This document shows positions 22,150-35,092 of a DNA stretch of 64,000 bases, one piece after another. The notes beneath the pieces were generated by a model that did not search any database, was not told the DNA's origin, and saw only the letters and a program-made list of their open reading frames with translations. How positions within the stretch are numbered: position 1 is the first letter of the stretch; each line of letters begins with the position of its first letter. Made by a program: the position numbers and the translations under genes. The DNA is from Ridgeia piscesae (taxonomy: Eukaryota; Annelida; Polychaeta; Sabellida; Siboglinidae): the NCBI GenBank assembly GCA_025642075.2, contig JAODUO010001090.1, forward strand, positions 2,501 through 66,500, written 5' to 3'.

Positions 22150-23416
22150 CTGAAACAGAAACAGATGTTTAAATTAGTTTTTCATGAATTAGAAATATTA
22201 GTAGCACAATGTGGAACCTGACGGTTACTATTATGGTTACCTCGCCACTATTATGGTTACCTCGACAACAAAGTTACATTGCAATTAAGATCACTGCAGA
22301 ATATACATAAATATATCCACATATGTTATAGTTTAGAATATTTGTTCTGCTAGTTGTGTTACTTTTACCCAGTTCAAATGGTTATTTTTAATAGAGACAT
22401 TCCACTGTACATATATTTCAGCTAAAAAACAACTATTATTCAGCATGAAGTCGATTTCATAAAGAACATGGGTGATTTTCTTTCTTTATTTAGCCCTCCA
22501 GAATTATGCTCCAAACTTTCCCTTTAAATATACCACGCCTATTAAAGAACAATCAATATTGACACCACATAGTTAGATAATTAATCTTTCCCCTATATGG
22601 CTATAGTTCGATCTACTGGTGTGTTCTATTTATATCTATGATTGACACACATCTGTTTCATAGCCGCACATGTCATGCTATATCAATAATACAAAAGCAT
22701 GCCACAGTCGCTACTGTTAATATAATAATGTCCAGTATTTGAAAAACAACAATTAATCTGCATTTTTGTCACAGTTGTGGACAATTTGGAAATTGATTCC
22801 TGAAAACAGTTTTAAGCTAGGGAGAAGGACCGAGCCTGTCACTCACTCGGTGTGGGTGTCACGCTGACATAAATCGCAGAGCCATGACCCCATATGATAT
22901 TTGTTTCAAATTGGGAAAACTCACGTTGTGTATAACATATCCGACACTACACCACTGATTTGGAGAATAATGCATGGCATGGCTGTGACTAAGAAGAAAC
23001 TCGCCGAATCCCGGGATCGAATGCGAGGCCATCAAAATACCTGTCAGTGTTTCGAAGTTTCAGCGAGTTTCAACCACTTGTCAATGTCGCCTCGGCTTGT
23101 TTCTCGCCTCTGCATTTCGGCTTCCGGCGGGTCTTGTTTACCAGCGCGTTCAGTTCTATCTTGAAAATGTTGGCCCTTATCGTTGCAACCGAAATTCAGC
23201 TATTTCTAAACGAAAATCATGTTCGCTTCACACGCCGGGTACACGAAGCGGATGTAAACATCGCGACACGCCACCTGGCGATTATTTTAACGGAATTTTA
23301 AATACAGAGTTGCCCGCTCTGCGCTCAAAGAGCCAAGCATTTGCCGACGTCACACATCAGTCAAAATGGCGCGACTTACGAACTTTGATGGAAAAGGTGT
23401 TCAATTTTTTTTTATT
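22150..23416. other. No gene recognised
   Basis: Short overlapping open frames around 22901-23429 have no recognisable content. Confidence 0.35.
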
Positions 23417-23886
23417 AATAAACCACTGACGTTAAAAATGTGATTACCGTTCAAAATAGTTTGTTTTTATTAACTCTTTCACGTGCATAGCATGTAACTT
23501 TTCCCTTTTGGGTCCCTTTAAGTACGTTAACGCTTCCTGCCATGTCAAATACATATTTAGTCCGATATGTTTCGGACACAATGAGCAAAAGGACGTACAT
23601 AGACTTTCATCAGTTAGCAAGAGGCAAACAAGGTTTTGAAATAGGTTTCGAAAGCAAAGGTAGATCATGTGACTTCAGAATGTCACAATCCCTGATGATG
23701 ATGTAAAGAAACATATTATTTTAATTTTATCGGATGACATTTTAACGCTACATATTATTAACTATAGGAAGGTTAACTAACAGCCCGTGGTATGTGTACT
23801 ATAATAGGTTTACATTTTGTCGCACATCGATGTATTAGCATTTATCGCGCATGAGCAAAAACGTCACCCGGATGTTATTTAACATA
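23417..23886 (-). repeat. Dispersed repeat, copy 2 (inverted mate of 15511-15683)
   Basis: The left part (AATAAACCACTGACGTTAAA, TGTGATTACCGTTC) and right part (GCGCATGAGCAAAAACGTCA, CCCGGATGTTATTT) are the reverse complement of the two ends of copy 1. The longer middle carries nothing recognised. It ends against an (AT)n tract. Confidence 0.6.
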
Positions 23887-23904
23887 TATATACTATGATA
23901 TATA

Positions 23905-23991
<87 letters not shown>
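23887..23991. repeat. (AT)n microsatellite
   Basis: About 105 bases of near-perfect TA dinucleotide abutting the dispersed repeat. Confidence 0.97.
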
Positions 23992-23993
<2 letters not shown>

Positions 23994-26155
23994 TCGAAGT
24001 ATACACATAATTCGACGCAGAGACAGCGCCACAGTGAATGAACGGATAGATGCGGATAGATGATGCAGTGTTACAAAATTTAGTTTATGAAACATGATTA
24101 GTTCAAATTTGTTTACACATTCTAAAGCAATTATCCAATTAATATAAATGTGTGCTAAAACGGTTTTGTTTTGTAAAGTACTGCATGAAATAAAAATGTA
24201 TCAAAATGTGCAAATGTTCCTAATATTGCAGTATCACGCTTGTACTCGTTCACAAACGACCAATTCGAGGATACGCAACCTAAATTCGGATGTCTGTAGG
24301 GCAAGCACTTTGCTGTGTTACGGTCTTACGGGTGCTATCAAAAGACACTAAATGTCGATGAGTTGCCATCACGTTGTATTGGCTGGCGCCTACAGCTCGC
24401 TGTTGACAAAGACGACGAACTAAGTACCGTGTGTTTTCAAGGACACGTAAGACAAATGGCCGCACCAGATTGAAGGTAGATCACTTCGCTGGCCATGAAT
24501 CACAGGACACAGGAGTGGTTAAATTGATGGCGTATTCGCCTCCGAACTTCTTGCTGTGATGTATAATAGCCCATCAGGTGGCGCTATTTCCAGCGTTTTG
24601 GGGTCTCGTTAGTTTTAGAGGTACAATTATAGACGCCTGTCCATATTCTGCCTGTCGTTAATTTATATTTGCATTTTAAATTTTCTCTTCCTGATGAGGT
24701 GAAACTTCAGTTGGGTTTGCAGCGGGTGGTCATTATACAGATTATATTTGCCTTACCGACTCAAGTGGAAAAAAATAAAATAAATGGATAATTTACTTTA
24801 ACAGCTATTAATCATCATTTAGGTCGCCGGTCCGTTGGCATTGGTGGAGAGCTTCCAAGTTTCCCAATTTGGCGGAAGTCTCCCAGGTTTTGACAGAATC
24901 CACGAAATCTCCCGATCTTCACAATTATAATACAAATCTCCTGAATATCTAGTAGCGAGCGCATAAGTCTTTGGTGCCTAGTTGGCGTGCAGAATCAAAG
25001 TTTCCTCTACATGCTACCAATTGCAGATGTCCACAGGAGTGCTTGAGTCGGTTGGAAAGGCAAGTCTCCTTTGCCACACTCCTTTGAAGAAGCAATAAAG
25101 TGACGGTTGTATGGCGATCGTGATAATTTTGTTTGTCTTATTGTTCATGTTGTGCTTGTTACATCTACATTTTTAACTTTGTATGTTTTGCTGGTATGTG
25201 TGTGTTTCAGTTTAGGAGGCTTTCGATAAGCGTTCCTTTTAGACAAATTATAAATAAAATCTCCATAGTGTGTTTTGATAATATAGGGAGACTTATCTTT
25301 ATGTTGGTTTCATTCAACTTTGAAGCTATGTTGATAAAACAGAGGAAATCTACTTTGGTTTACCTGATAGGTAAGATGGATGTGTGTCAGCTGGACATTC
25401 AGATTATCGACACAGCAGATTCCGTTAGTTTGAAAGCATTCACCGGATGGTGTCATTAGTTACTTATCTGACTTCGTTGTTTCGCGATCTGTCTGGTGTT
25501 CGTTACTAGGTCGATAACGGTCTGAAACAAAATCAGTGACGTAATCGAATATTTAACAGATAACTGTGCCATAAATTGCAATTTCTTCCACCTAAATGAT
25601 TAATTTCGAAACCATGCTGTTAAAGTTCAAACAATTATCGAGCAATGACGTACGAAGGAAGATCTACGACAAACACGACTGGGTGGTCGATGAACGGCAT
25701 ATCACGTAGTCGCTTATATTCAACTCAACCTGTCTCGTTGACCATTAGAGATAAGAATAGGTGTTTGTTAACGTTGACGAACAGTCGTGATGCTGTGGGA
25801 AAAGTCGGTGACACATCCGGTGGCGGACAAGTAATCTTTACGACACAACAATGCGACCTTTTGCCTGCACAGCCAGCGCGGCTGTGTCCGATGCCGAAAC
25901 AGGCGACGTCGTAAATCATATTGGAACCAAACAACTGCCAATCGCGTAATTTGACAGCTACAACTATAAAGACCTGTAATAGAGCTTCGGCAGTTTAGTG
26001 CATAACAATCCTCAGCAGTCATAATCAGGTCATCTGATGAAACTAAATGATAACGACAACTTAGAGGTTTATGTCGTCGCCATCAGATAGGACCGTCAAT
26101 CTTCCGATTTGACTCTCTTTGTTTTAGCCAATACTTCTCACCGTTTACTCGACAT
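23992..26155. other. No gene recognised
   Basis: Frames of 89-108 codons at 25133-25459 and 25645-25914 have no recognisable domain or clear splice support. Confidence 0.35.
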
Positions 26156-26250
26156 GATGATAAGGATAATAATAATGATAACGATGAAATAATAATAATA
26201 ATAATAACAGTAATAACAATAATAACAATAATAACAATGAAAATGTAAAA
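26156..26250. repeat. AAT/AATAAC-rich tract
   Basis: GATAATAATAATGATAAC passing into (AAT)n and AATAACAATAAC. The 26251-26530 flank holds nothing recognised. Confidence 0.85.
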
Positions 26251-26530
26251 AATTGCAATAACAATACTTCCATATTTACCAATCTTATGTTTACATCATC
26301 TTGTGTACCATCGATATTCTTTGGCAGTTGCTTTATGTAAGTGTTAGCTTTATGTTAGGTATTCTTTACCTTTTTGATAGCATGCCTGCATTTAATTATG
26401 GATAATTTCGTGACATTAAAAATTATCATCATGTTCATGTTTGCCAATCTCTGTCCAAAGTCAGTACCCATCAAGAGTCGTACCGTGTGTCATATCGTAT
26501 TTAAAAGGATATTTATGAATTGACAGAATA

Positions 26531-26560
26531 CAAACACAAACACGTACACACACACACACA

Positions 26561-26633
<73 letters not shown>

Positions 26634-26756
26634 CGTACACACGCACACGCACACGCACACGCACACGCACACGCACACGCACACGCACACGCACACGCAC
26701 ACGCACAAACACACGCACCACACACGCACACACGCACACACGCACACACGCACACA

Positions 26757-26829
<73 letters not shown>
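26531..26829. repeat. Compound (AC)n / (ACACGC)n microsatellite
   Basis: (AC)n, then about ten ACACGC hexamers (26640-26705), then mixed ACGCACAC and (AC)n. The hexamer is the same motif as the 950-bp array at 41534-42487. Confidence 0.97.
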
Positions 26830-26830
<1 letters not shown>

Positions 26831-28359
26831 CTTAAACTATACCATGGCTCCACGCTAATCAAATCATGGTCACGTATCTTATACATGGCATAATTCTTAC
26901 GTTTGGACAACGGTTGTTCAAGCATATTAACCCCACTTTATATTTCATATAATAATTATATAATTGAAATAATTTATGCCACTAGAGCGAACCTCGATGG
27001 TCCGAATCTGAACCGCTGGGAGGCGCCACTATATACATTCTAAGTCCGGCTAGTCTCGCTTATCCGACTGTCCCTTGGCTGCGAGACTTCGCCAAGCAGA
27101 TTGTCTGGTGAGACGTATGTATTATATGTAATGACTCTGTTCTCGGGGTAAGTTTCGAATTTTTAAATTCGCTCGACATGTGTTTATCTCAAATACACCC
27201 AAATAAATATTTATATACCGCACACTGTAAATAAGGTTGTAGTCGTATGTTTATTGGTATAATTGGTATACGTCGTGAATTTAATTGCCAATTACTCATG
27301 TGAAAAACGTAGCATATCGCATTTCAAGTTCAAGATTGACTGGTTTAAAAAGTAACTGAACCAACTCTATATATGCCGTGAAGCATAGGCCTACATATCT
27401 AATGTCATCGCCGAATCTAAATTCTCTAAGATACGATCATCATGACACGTGTCTCACGGACATTAGTCTTAACTGATCGAAATGTGTTATTAATCAATCC
27501 TTAAAAATGCGGCAATGAAAACGGAAATCATTTAAAGCAGTGCAGTCTCAATACGTATTCCTCGCCACTGGCGCATGTTGATTACCAACATCTGTCGTCA
27601 TCTGCAAGACAGAACATTGTTTGTGGTTAAGTTTTCTAAAACAACTGCATTATATAGTGAATAGTGATGCACGTGCCCACGGCAAAATACGTCCCATCTT
27701 TCTTGGCAGATGTTATTACTGTTGGCATTTACCACTCAAACGATTATAACACGATACGATGCCAAACCATTTTTGTCACGTTCCATTACCCCAATACGTT
27801 ACACCAATTTGAAAATGTTCTCGTATCATTGCGAGAAATGCTGCTTTTAGAATTGGGATGTACATTAATACACCAAAACTGTGAAATATAAATTGGTAAT
27901 TTTCTTAATATTTCTTTATTCCACGCTGTTTACGATAAGGTGAGTATTAATGCGGCACAAGTAATATTGTGTTCAATTCCGATGTTACATAAAAATAAAG
28001 AGGACCAATGTTCACCCCCTGTTTTGACCAACTTACTTTGTGCGCTTACAATGGACATTTCTTGTGTATAAACTATTCCATTTCGTATTTACATAACCAT
28101 TTTGACCGATGGTTGAGTTATGCCTTTCCGCTGTTGCTATTTTGGGTGTCGCCTTTGTTTTCTGGAATTAGTCAATCTCGTTTTTCGTGGACAGCGCTGT
28201 GATTATCTAAATATTGCATTTCTTAGTTCTTATGTGGTTTCCTCCAAACAGCCAAAACTTGGGCTAATGCAGGAGTTGTCCTTCTCTAGAATTAGTGAGT
28301 CCACTACACGTTACACATTTACCCCCTGTGTGGGATCGTTTACTATCCCTGGTATAGAC
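26830..28359. other. No gene recognised
   Basis: Unique-looking AT-rich DNA with frames up to 75 codons, none with recognisable content. Confidence 0.35.
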
Positions 28360-28517
28360 ACCAGACAGAAGGGACCACTGGCTTTTAGTCTATTCCGAAA
28401 GATACAGGCAAATGTGGGGTGAACGAAATTGCCTAAGTTTCGAAACGGCGGTAGGTGGGATTGAACCACCGTCCCCTCGAATGACAGTCCGACGCTCTAC
28501 CGCGCGACCACCGCTCC
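28360..28517 (-). mobile_element. tRNA-like SINE head with short body
   Basis: The minus strand from 28517 has an A box (TGGTCGCGCGGTAGAGCG), an anticodon-like loop CTGTCAT, a perfect T arm (GGTGG TTCAATC CCACC) and the B box GGTTCAATCC. The acceptor stem fails at three of seven pairs, so it is not a functional tRNA. The sequence after it (TTAGGCAATTTCGTTCACCC) parallels SINE copy 1 (TTGGGCAAGTCTGTTCACCC), then diverges. Confidence 0.55.
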
Positions 28518-29590
28518 CCATTTCGATGTCGTTATGGCTTCGTTGGCAGATATTTCTGTAGTCAGCATGTTATAATACGCATTGTTAATACTGTATAACA
28601 TAAATGTGTAACGATAAGAACAATCGGATTGTCTTCCGTTAAAGTTCTTATTCTTCCAAATTCTGGATTTGGTTCTTTCTGGGGTCTAGAAGTTCAATGA
28701 CGTTTAAGTGTTTTGTGGGTGGCATGTTAAGCTGACTGTCATGTTAATTCAAATGTGCTCTTTTAAACTTACTATAACATTTGCTTAAAATGATGTGTGT
28801 AACCTCAGTGTTGATGTTATATTGCGCTTTAAATGGTGTCGGTTTCTTATATTACACGATACGTATAGTGTAGTTGCTGTGTCCTACTTAGTTCTTAGAA
28901 AGATCGCGTATATCACCTGCTCTCGAACACCCAACCATTATGTTATATACATTAACACCTACACTACATAAATACCCACCCAATGTCTCGCCTTGGCAGC
29001 CGGACATCACCAAACAGATCATCAAACCGCACTTAGACGGACTAATATTTATTTTCGTGCGACACACATTCCGTAAAGTGACCGCTGGTTTCTTTTCACG
29101 CAGCGCCGAATTAGTTGATTTACGAAACGTGGACCATGTCCATCGCGCGGGGCTCGCGCGCCAGTGGACATCTTAAGAACACAAATGTATGCCCCTGTGG
29201 CGGGCTAATGACGTAGATTTGCGAAATAACAGCTGAACACCGTACGTAAATCGTTGTTAGTTGTCAGCCTTTGGAGAAGACGCAGCGAGTGGTCGTTGTA
29301 GTGATGGGCACGAGTTTGAAGCCGGGAGCAGGGCCACTAAACAATGTCAACATACAAAGGAACGTGTTCCGCGTCACAGGGAAGCTGCAGCATCAAAGGC
29401 GGTAGATCGACGCCGGTATCACGGCCAAGTTGTAAGTTAAAACTAGTCCAAAAGACAGAAGTCACGTAGGACAATGTCCAACAGCAACAACCTTTCTGTC
29501 AACTTATCAGTATCGACATTGAATACGTTACATAAATATAACCAAGGAAGGTTATAATAATTTTTATTATGCACATTGAAGGTCAAACTG
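28518..29590. other. No gene recognised
   Basis: No domain, repeat family or splice-bounded exon recognised. Confidence 0.35.
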
Positions 29591-29591
29591 G

Positions 29592-29593
<2 letters not shown>

Positions 29594-29648
<55 letters not shown>

Positions 29649-29854
29649 TTATATATATATATATATAGTATTTATATATATAATTTTATATATATATATA
29701 AATTATAATGTGTACATATTATATATATATATATAATATATATATTATAATATTATAATATAATATATATATATATATATATAATATATATATAATATAT
29801 ATACTATATATAATACATATAATATATTATATACATGTAAATTATACTGTGTAC

Positions 29855-29911
<57 letters not shown>

Positions 29912-30189
29912 TATAATTTAAATAAATTATATAATAAATAATATTATATATATATAATAATATTATAATATAATATATATATATATATATAATTATTATT
30001 GTATAAATAATAATATATACATATAATAATATATGACACTAATACATATAATATAATATAATATAATATAATATAATATAATATAATATAATATAATATA
30101 ATATAATATAATATAATGTAATGTAATGTAATGTAATGTAATGTAATGTAATGTAATTAATATAATATAATATAATATAATATAATATA
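29594..30189. repeat. AT-rich microsatellite chain (AT)n, (TAATA)n, (TAATG)n
   Basis: (AT)n with interruptions to about 30030, then a 5-bp AATAT-type array (30046-30115), a TAATG array (30116-30156), and AATAT again to 30189. The motifs differ by single changes, and the chain leads into the heptamer array. Confidence 0.95.
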
Positions 30190-30354
30190 ATACACAATAC
30201 ACAATACACAATACACAATACACAATACACAATACACAATACACAATACACAATACACAATACACAATACACAATACACAATACACAATACACAATACAC
30301 AATACACAATACACAATACACAATACACAATAACAATACAAATACACAATACAC
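30190..30354. repeat. (AATACAC)n heptanucleotide array, left block
   Basis: About 23 copies. The same heptamer in the same orientation resumes at 33224, on the far side of the LINE. Confidence 0.97.
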
Positions 30355-30777
30355 GATAACCATAACCATAATATTTATTGACCCCATGTAGGTATAGAAT
30401 TTGTTGAAAGTACATCAATTTCGTTAGTACATTTATACCAGCATACATACACACATATTATATCATGTTCACATACTATTATAAGTCTATACGTTAAGGC
30501 TTACAATACATACAAATGTGTGTACTTATAGTAATTCTGATTGTACCAAAATAAAAACCCGCAATCATATAACATTTACTAACTGGGATCGGTAGCTCCT
30601 ATTAAGACAATAATGTCGCTGTCACAGGAGCCACCATAATTTCATGGAATAAAGTAGTATGGTCCTTAGTATACAAGATGTCTAACTCAAATGTTTATTT
30701 GGAAGTGTTAGGTTTAAGTAAGAAAGTGTGATGTGGTGTGGAAATGGGCTAATGAACATTAACATATACTGTATTTA

Positions 30778-31197
30778 TTAATTTAGCTGACATATGTAAC
30801 AATGTGATAGAGTACATATATCACTGTAGTTATTTAGCAAACATGTTTTTATATAAATTATAAAGCCATGCAAGCTGTGAGTGTATATTTTGTTTTTAAT
30901 TGCATCAGGAGTCTCATTTATAGTATTTGGGAGGCTGTGTCTGAGACATTTCATTGCAAATTCATGCTTAGCTCTAAAAGTATGTATATTATCTTTTGCG
31001 CGAGTATTATAATTGTGTATATTAATACTTGGTATAATTTGCCAGTTTAGTAAATACGAAGGTAATTGTTTATGAATATATTTAAAATAAAATTTTAATT
31101 CTTGTAACTTTAACATATCTTCTATTTTCAGTAGTTTAAGATTTTTGAAAAGTGGTTCTGTATGTGAATTATATGTATTTAAGGTTATTATTCGCAT
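30778..31197 (-). pseudogene. LINE C-terminal region after the A-run frameshift
   Basis: Continues the polymerase in a shifted frame: RIITLNTYNSHTEPLFKNLK, LLKIEDMLKLQELKF, then NYNTRAKDNIH, the usual thumb and tail of CR1/L2-group polymerases. It stops at 30778 and the 3' untranslated region follows. Confidence 0.8.
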
Positions 31198-32354
31198 AAC
31201 TTTTTTTGGATGCTTGTAATTCTATTTCTTTGATATCCCCAAATCATAATACAATAATTTATATGTGATAATATTAAGGTGTTATATAATAACACTTTTA
31301 TGTCTAATGGTAATACATATTTTAATCGGTTTAATACGCCAATTGTTTTTGAACACTTATTTGATATTTTCTCCGTGTGTTTTCTCCAATTTAGATTAGT
31401 GTCTAAAGTCAATCCTAGAAAATTAAATTCATCTACTCTTTCAATATATGCATCATCTATTTTAAGTGTAAGTGCTTGTATACGTTTATTAGGCATATGG
31501 AAAACCATATATTTAGTTTTGCTTTTATTTAATAATAATTTATTAATATTTAGCCATTCATTAATTTTACAGAGTTCTTCATTTATTATGGTTTCTGTAC
31601 TTTTATTATCGAGTGTCGTTTCGCGCAGAGAATTTAAAGAGGTAGATAATGTAGTGTCATCGGCATACATAACAAAATTAAATAATTGACTAGCTTGTGA
31701 AAAATCGTTTATATAAATAATAAACAATAGTGGTCCTAAGACAGAACCTTGTGGGACACCGATTGTTATAGGTAAGATGTCTGAGTTTATTTGTTCAATT
31801 TCAGTAAATTGTTTTCTGTTTTGTAAGTAACTTTTGAACAAATGCAAGGCTGAGCCATTAAGGCCATAGTATGCTAATTTGTTTTGTAAAATGTTATGGT
31901 CAATAGTGTCAAATGCCTTTGATAGGTCAAGAAATACATTAATTGGTATATCATTTTTATCCATTTTAGTCACAATTCTATCAATTAGTTCAATCGCAGC
32001 GTATTCTGTTGAATATTTAGCTCTAAAACCATACTGATTATCGTTTAGAAAATTCTTTTCGTTGAAATATGAATATAATTGTATAAAAATTAGTTTTTCC
32101 AATACTTTAGAAATGGTAGGAAGAAGAGAGATTGGTCTGTAGTTTTCAAATAAGGATGGATCATCTTTCTTAAATATAGGAATAACTTTTGCAATTTTCA
32201 GTTTATCAGGGAATACACCAGAGTATAAAACTTGGTTTATTAACAGTGTTAATGATTTTAAAATTACAGGTTCAATTACTTTGAGTAGTTTTGTTGAGAC
32301 ACCATCAAATCCACAGCTGTTTTTTGTGGGAAGGTTGTTTATAGTTTTCCTCAC
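31188..32354 (-). pseudogene. LINE reverse transcriptase domain
   Basis: All core motifs are visible: FKKDDPSLFENYRPISLLP (block 1-2), NQYGFRAKYST, DLSKAFDTIDH (catalytic aspartate), GVPQGSVLGPLLF and YADDT (catalytic aspartate pair). It lies downstream of the endonuclease in the same element. In-frame sequence continues upstream of the first methionine at 32354 to the frameshift near 32625. The frame ends at 31188 through an A-run frameshift. The polymerase would reverse-transcribe LINE RNA at a nicked target. Confidence 0.9.
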
Positions 32355-32533
32355 AGTTTCTTCATCAATATGGTCAAAAGTAAATGTAGAAGTTACATTT
32401 TTATTTAAATAATAACTGTATTTTTTGCTACCTTTGTATTTAATCCCTTGTGTAATGGATTGTCCGATATTTGTAAAATAATTATTAAATTTATTTGCAA
32501 TATCCTTTTTATCAGTTATTTTGGTATCATTGT

Positions 32534-33223
32534 CTATAAAAAATAATGGTAGTTTTTTATTTGTTTGCTTTTTTGAAATAAATTCATTAATAACTTTCCA
32601 GGTATTTTTATATCGTTTTTAAATCGATAAAATCTGTTTTCAAAATACACTTTTTTGGCTGCACGAATAGTATGTTTTAATGTTGTATTATATGTTTTTA
32701 GGTTTATGTTAATAATTTCATAGTTAGAAGAATTTGGATGTGTTAATTTTAGTTTTTTATACAATTTGTCTCGATATTGTATTGATCTTAGTATTCCTTG
32801 TGTAATCCACATAGATTTTTTATGTTTATACTTATTAAATTTCACCAGCTTAGTTGGCATATGCTTGTCCTTTGCCCTCACAATATCATTAAATATTATG
32901 TCATAATTTAAATTTGTATCTGCATTTGGGTTTTTATTTAGCTTGTTGTAAATATCATACGACTTAATTTCATTTTTAACTTTATGCATTGCGTTGTCGT
33001 TTAATACATTAATTTTTACAAATTTAGGTGGGGGTTCTGTCTTTAATGAGGTGTTTATAAGCATAAAATACGGTTGATGATCAGAGAGTTTTTTAATGAG
33101 AATCCCGGCAGTACTTTCCAACATAGATTGACTAAGTTTGCAAAAGAAATTATCAATTAAAGTACCATTTGTTCTAGTAAATCTAGTAGGAAAGGTAATC
33201 TGTGGGAAAAGACTATGTGATAT
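32534..33223 (-). pseudogene. LINE endonuclease end and linker
   Basis: The frame holds the last part of an APE-type endonuclease: LIDNFFC and the characteristic SDHQPYF, where the SDH histidine is catalytic in the family. The linker that follows (HKKSMWITQGILRSIQYRDK) resembles the non-LTR WIT..L...R..K segment. The open frame reads in from the heptamer array (CVLCIVY repeats), so its apparent start is not real. It is broken by the frameshift near 32625. Confidence 0.8.
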
Positions 33224-33308
33224 TACAATACACAATACACAATACACAATACACAATACACAATACACAATACACAATACACAATACACAATACACAACA
33301 CACAATAC

Positions 33309-33353
<45 letters not shown>
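33224..33353. repeat. (AATACAC)n array, right block, then (AT)n
   Basis: About 12 heptamers (33224-33312), one variant AACACAC, then 40 bases of (AT)n. Together with the left block it brackets the LINE. Confidence 0.97.
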
Positions 33354-33356
<3 letters not shown>

Positions 33357-34555
33357 CCAAATATTAAAATATCCTAGCTATACAGATAATTGTTTTTCTC
33401 AATTCTACACATTGTGTCACTATCACCCCGACCTTCGTTGTTTTGAATACTAAGCAAAAATGTCCGAGACGGGAAAGATTTATTGTAAGTCTGGGTTCAA
33501 AGTGACGACCGTGAAATAGAAATTGCGATTCATGTTCCTATTTTATATAGGCTGCTGGTAAATGCTGACTACAGGTGTTATCTAATTTGTTAAGTACCTC
33601 TGTTTGGTGCCTGTTTTACCAATGTTGGACTGAAATATTCACCATAGGATGTAAATAAAACTGATTCCTGATTGTTGCGATATGTTCACAGTATACGCTG
33701 AAGATACAAACATGTCGACTGTGAAGGAAAATGAACGGTCAGCCCATGCAGTTCATATAATATTTATAGGCAATAATTATAGGAAATAGCACGTTCGAAA
33801 GAACGTGCTATTTCCTCAACATATCCATTGTCTTGTTGCCTTTTGCACTGCAAACATAGGCAAATCATTCAAGGATAAGATGATAAATTGCATTTCTCTG
33901 ATTTTGACGATTTTGTTCACTGTATATACAACGATACCTACGGATTATAATGCTTATTAAGTGTCGGCAGGCGTGGGGGGAGTTTCCCTGGGTTTGCACG
34001 TTTGTCACGCGTGCATAAGCATAATACCATTAAAATAACCGGATGCGATCTACAAGGGTTCACGGATGGTGCGTGCGCACATGGTTTGTCTCGATATTTC
34101 TTCCTGACGTAACTTGTAACGGATTAATCTCAAATGACACAATGCACAGTACACTGGCGTAATGTCAGTCGATGACAGAAGAGACAATTCATTAACGGTG
34201 CCTGAATTGAATGGTATATCGATTACTAAAAAGTCACACTTTGCACACGAGTACAAAGAGAGAGACACAGTACGAACTACAAACTCGAAAAGATCGTACG
34301 ATTTCAACAACCATGTGATATTTTAAATTACGCCGAACTGATAATAATAAAAAGTATTTAAATATATACGACATTTCACGTGATATTGACATATGTGTTG
34401 TATTAGGCCTGTACGACACCCGATGTTAAAGAAAACACAGTTTAAAATATCGCTTGACGCGGGCTAAACGGATCTGTGACAGTTGTGGGCATGACAGAAG
34501 ATTCAATGGCCTTGGGCCCGCGGACATGCAGTTATATGAAACGATGTGTATATAT
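33354..34555. other. No gene recognised apart from a hairpin
   Basis: Contains the inverted repeat at 33781-33816; otherwise no recognised content. Confidence 0.35.
33781..33816. repeat. 16-bp perfect hairpin with GAAA loop
   Basis: AGGAAATAGCACGTTC (33781-33796) and GAACGTGCTATTTCCT (33801-33816) are exact complements around a GAAA tetraloop, a stable GNRA-type loop if transcribed. No adjacent coding region or U-tract was seen. Role unknown. Confidence 0.9.
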
Positions 34556-34696
34556 AAATACATACAAACATGCATACATATATACTTACACACATATATA
34601 CATATATACATATATACATACATACACACACATACATACATACATACATACATACATACATACATACATACATACATACATACATACATACATACA

Positions 34697-34729
<33 letters not shown>

Positions 34730-34806
34730 GTATATATACATACATACATACATACATACATACATACATACATACATACATACATACATACATACATACA
34801 TACATA
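34556..34806. repeat. (ACAT)n tetranucleotide tract
   Basis: Mostly perfect ACAT with ACACAT and TATATG interruptions. Yields HTYI/CMYV open frames that are artefacts. Confidence 0.97.
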
Positions 34807-34892
34807 CACCAACCAACCCACACAACACCATATTTGAACACAAGATATACATTCACTGATAACTTTACGCGCAGACTTTTGGCGTATATCGA

Positions 34893-35092
<200 letters not shown>

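Larger units (their letters stand above)
30355..33223 (-). mobile_element. CR1/L2-group LINE inserted in a heptamer array
   Basis: A 2.9-kb minus-strand non-LTR retrotransposon, 5'-truncated inside its endonuclease and flanked on both sides by (AATACAC)n. Its 3' end carries AATAAA and a TTATGGTTATGG tail (complement of 30355-30385). Coding runs from 33223 to 30778, with two single-base frameshifts, near 32625 and in an A run near 31203. Otherwise the frame is nearly intact, suggesting a fairly recent insertion. The exact clade (L2, Crack, Daphne or Jockey-like) cannot be fixed without a tree. Confidence 0.85.

Noticed and set aside
28446..28517. A functional tRNA-Asp(GTC) gene
   Set aside because: The T arm and boxes A and B are good, but three of seven acceptor pairs and the anticodon stem fail; the following sequence resembles a SINE body.
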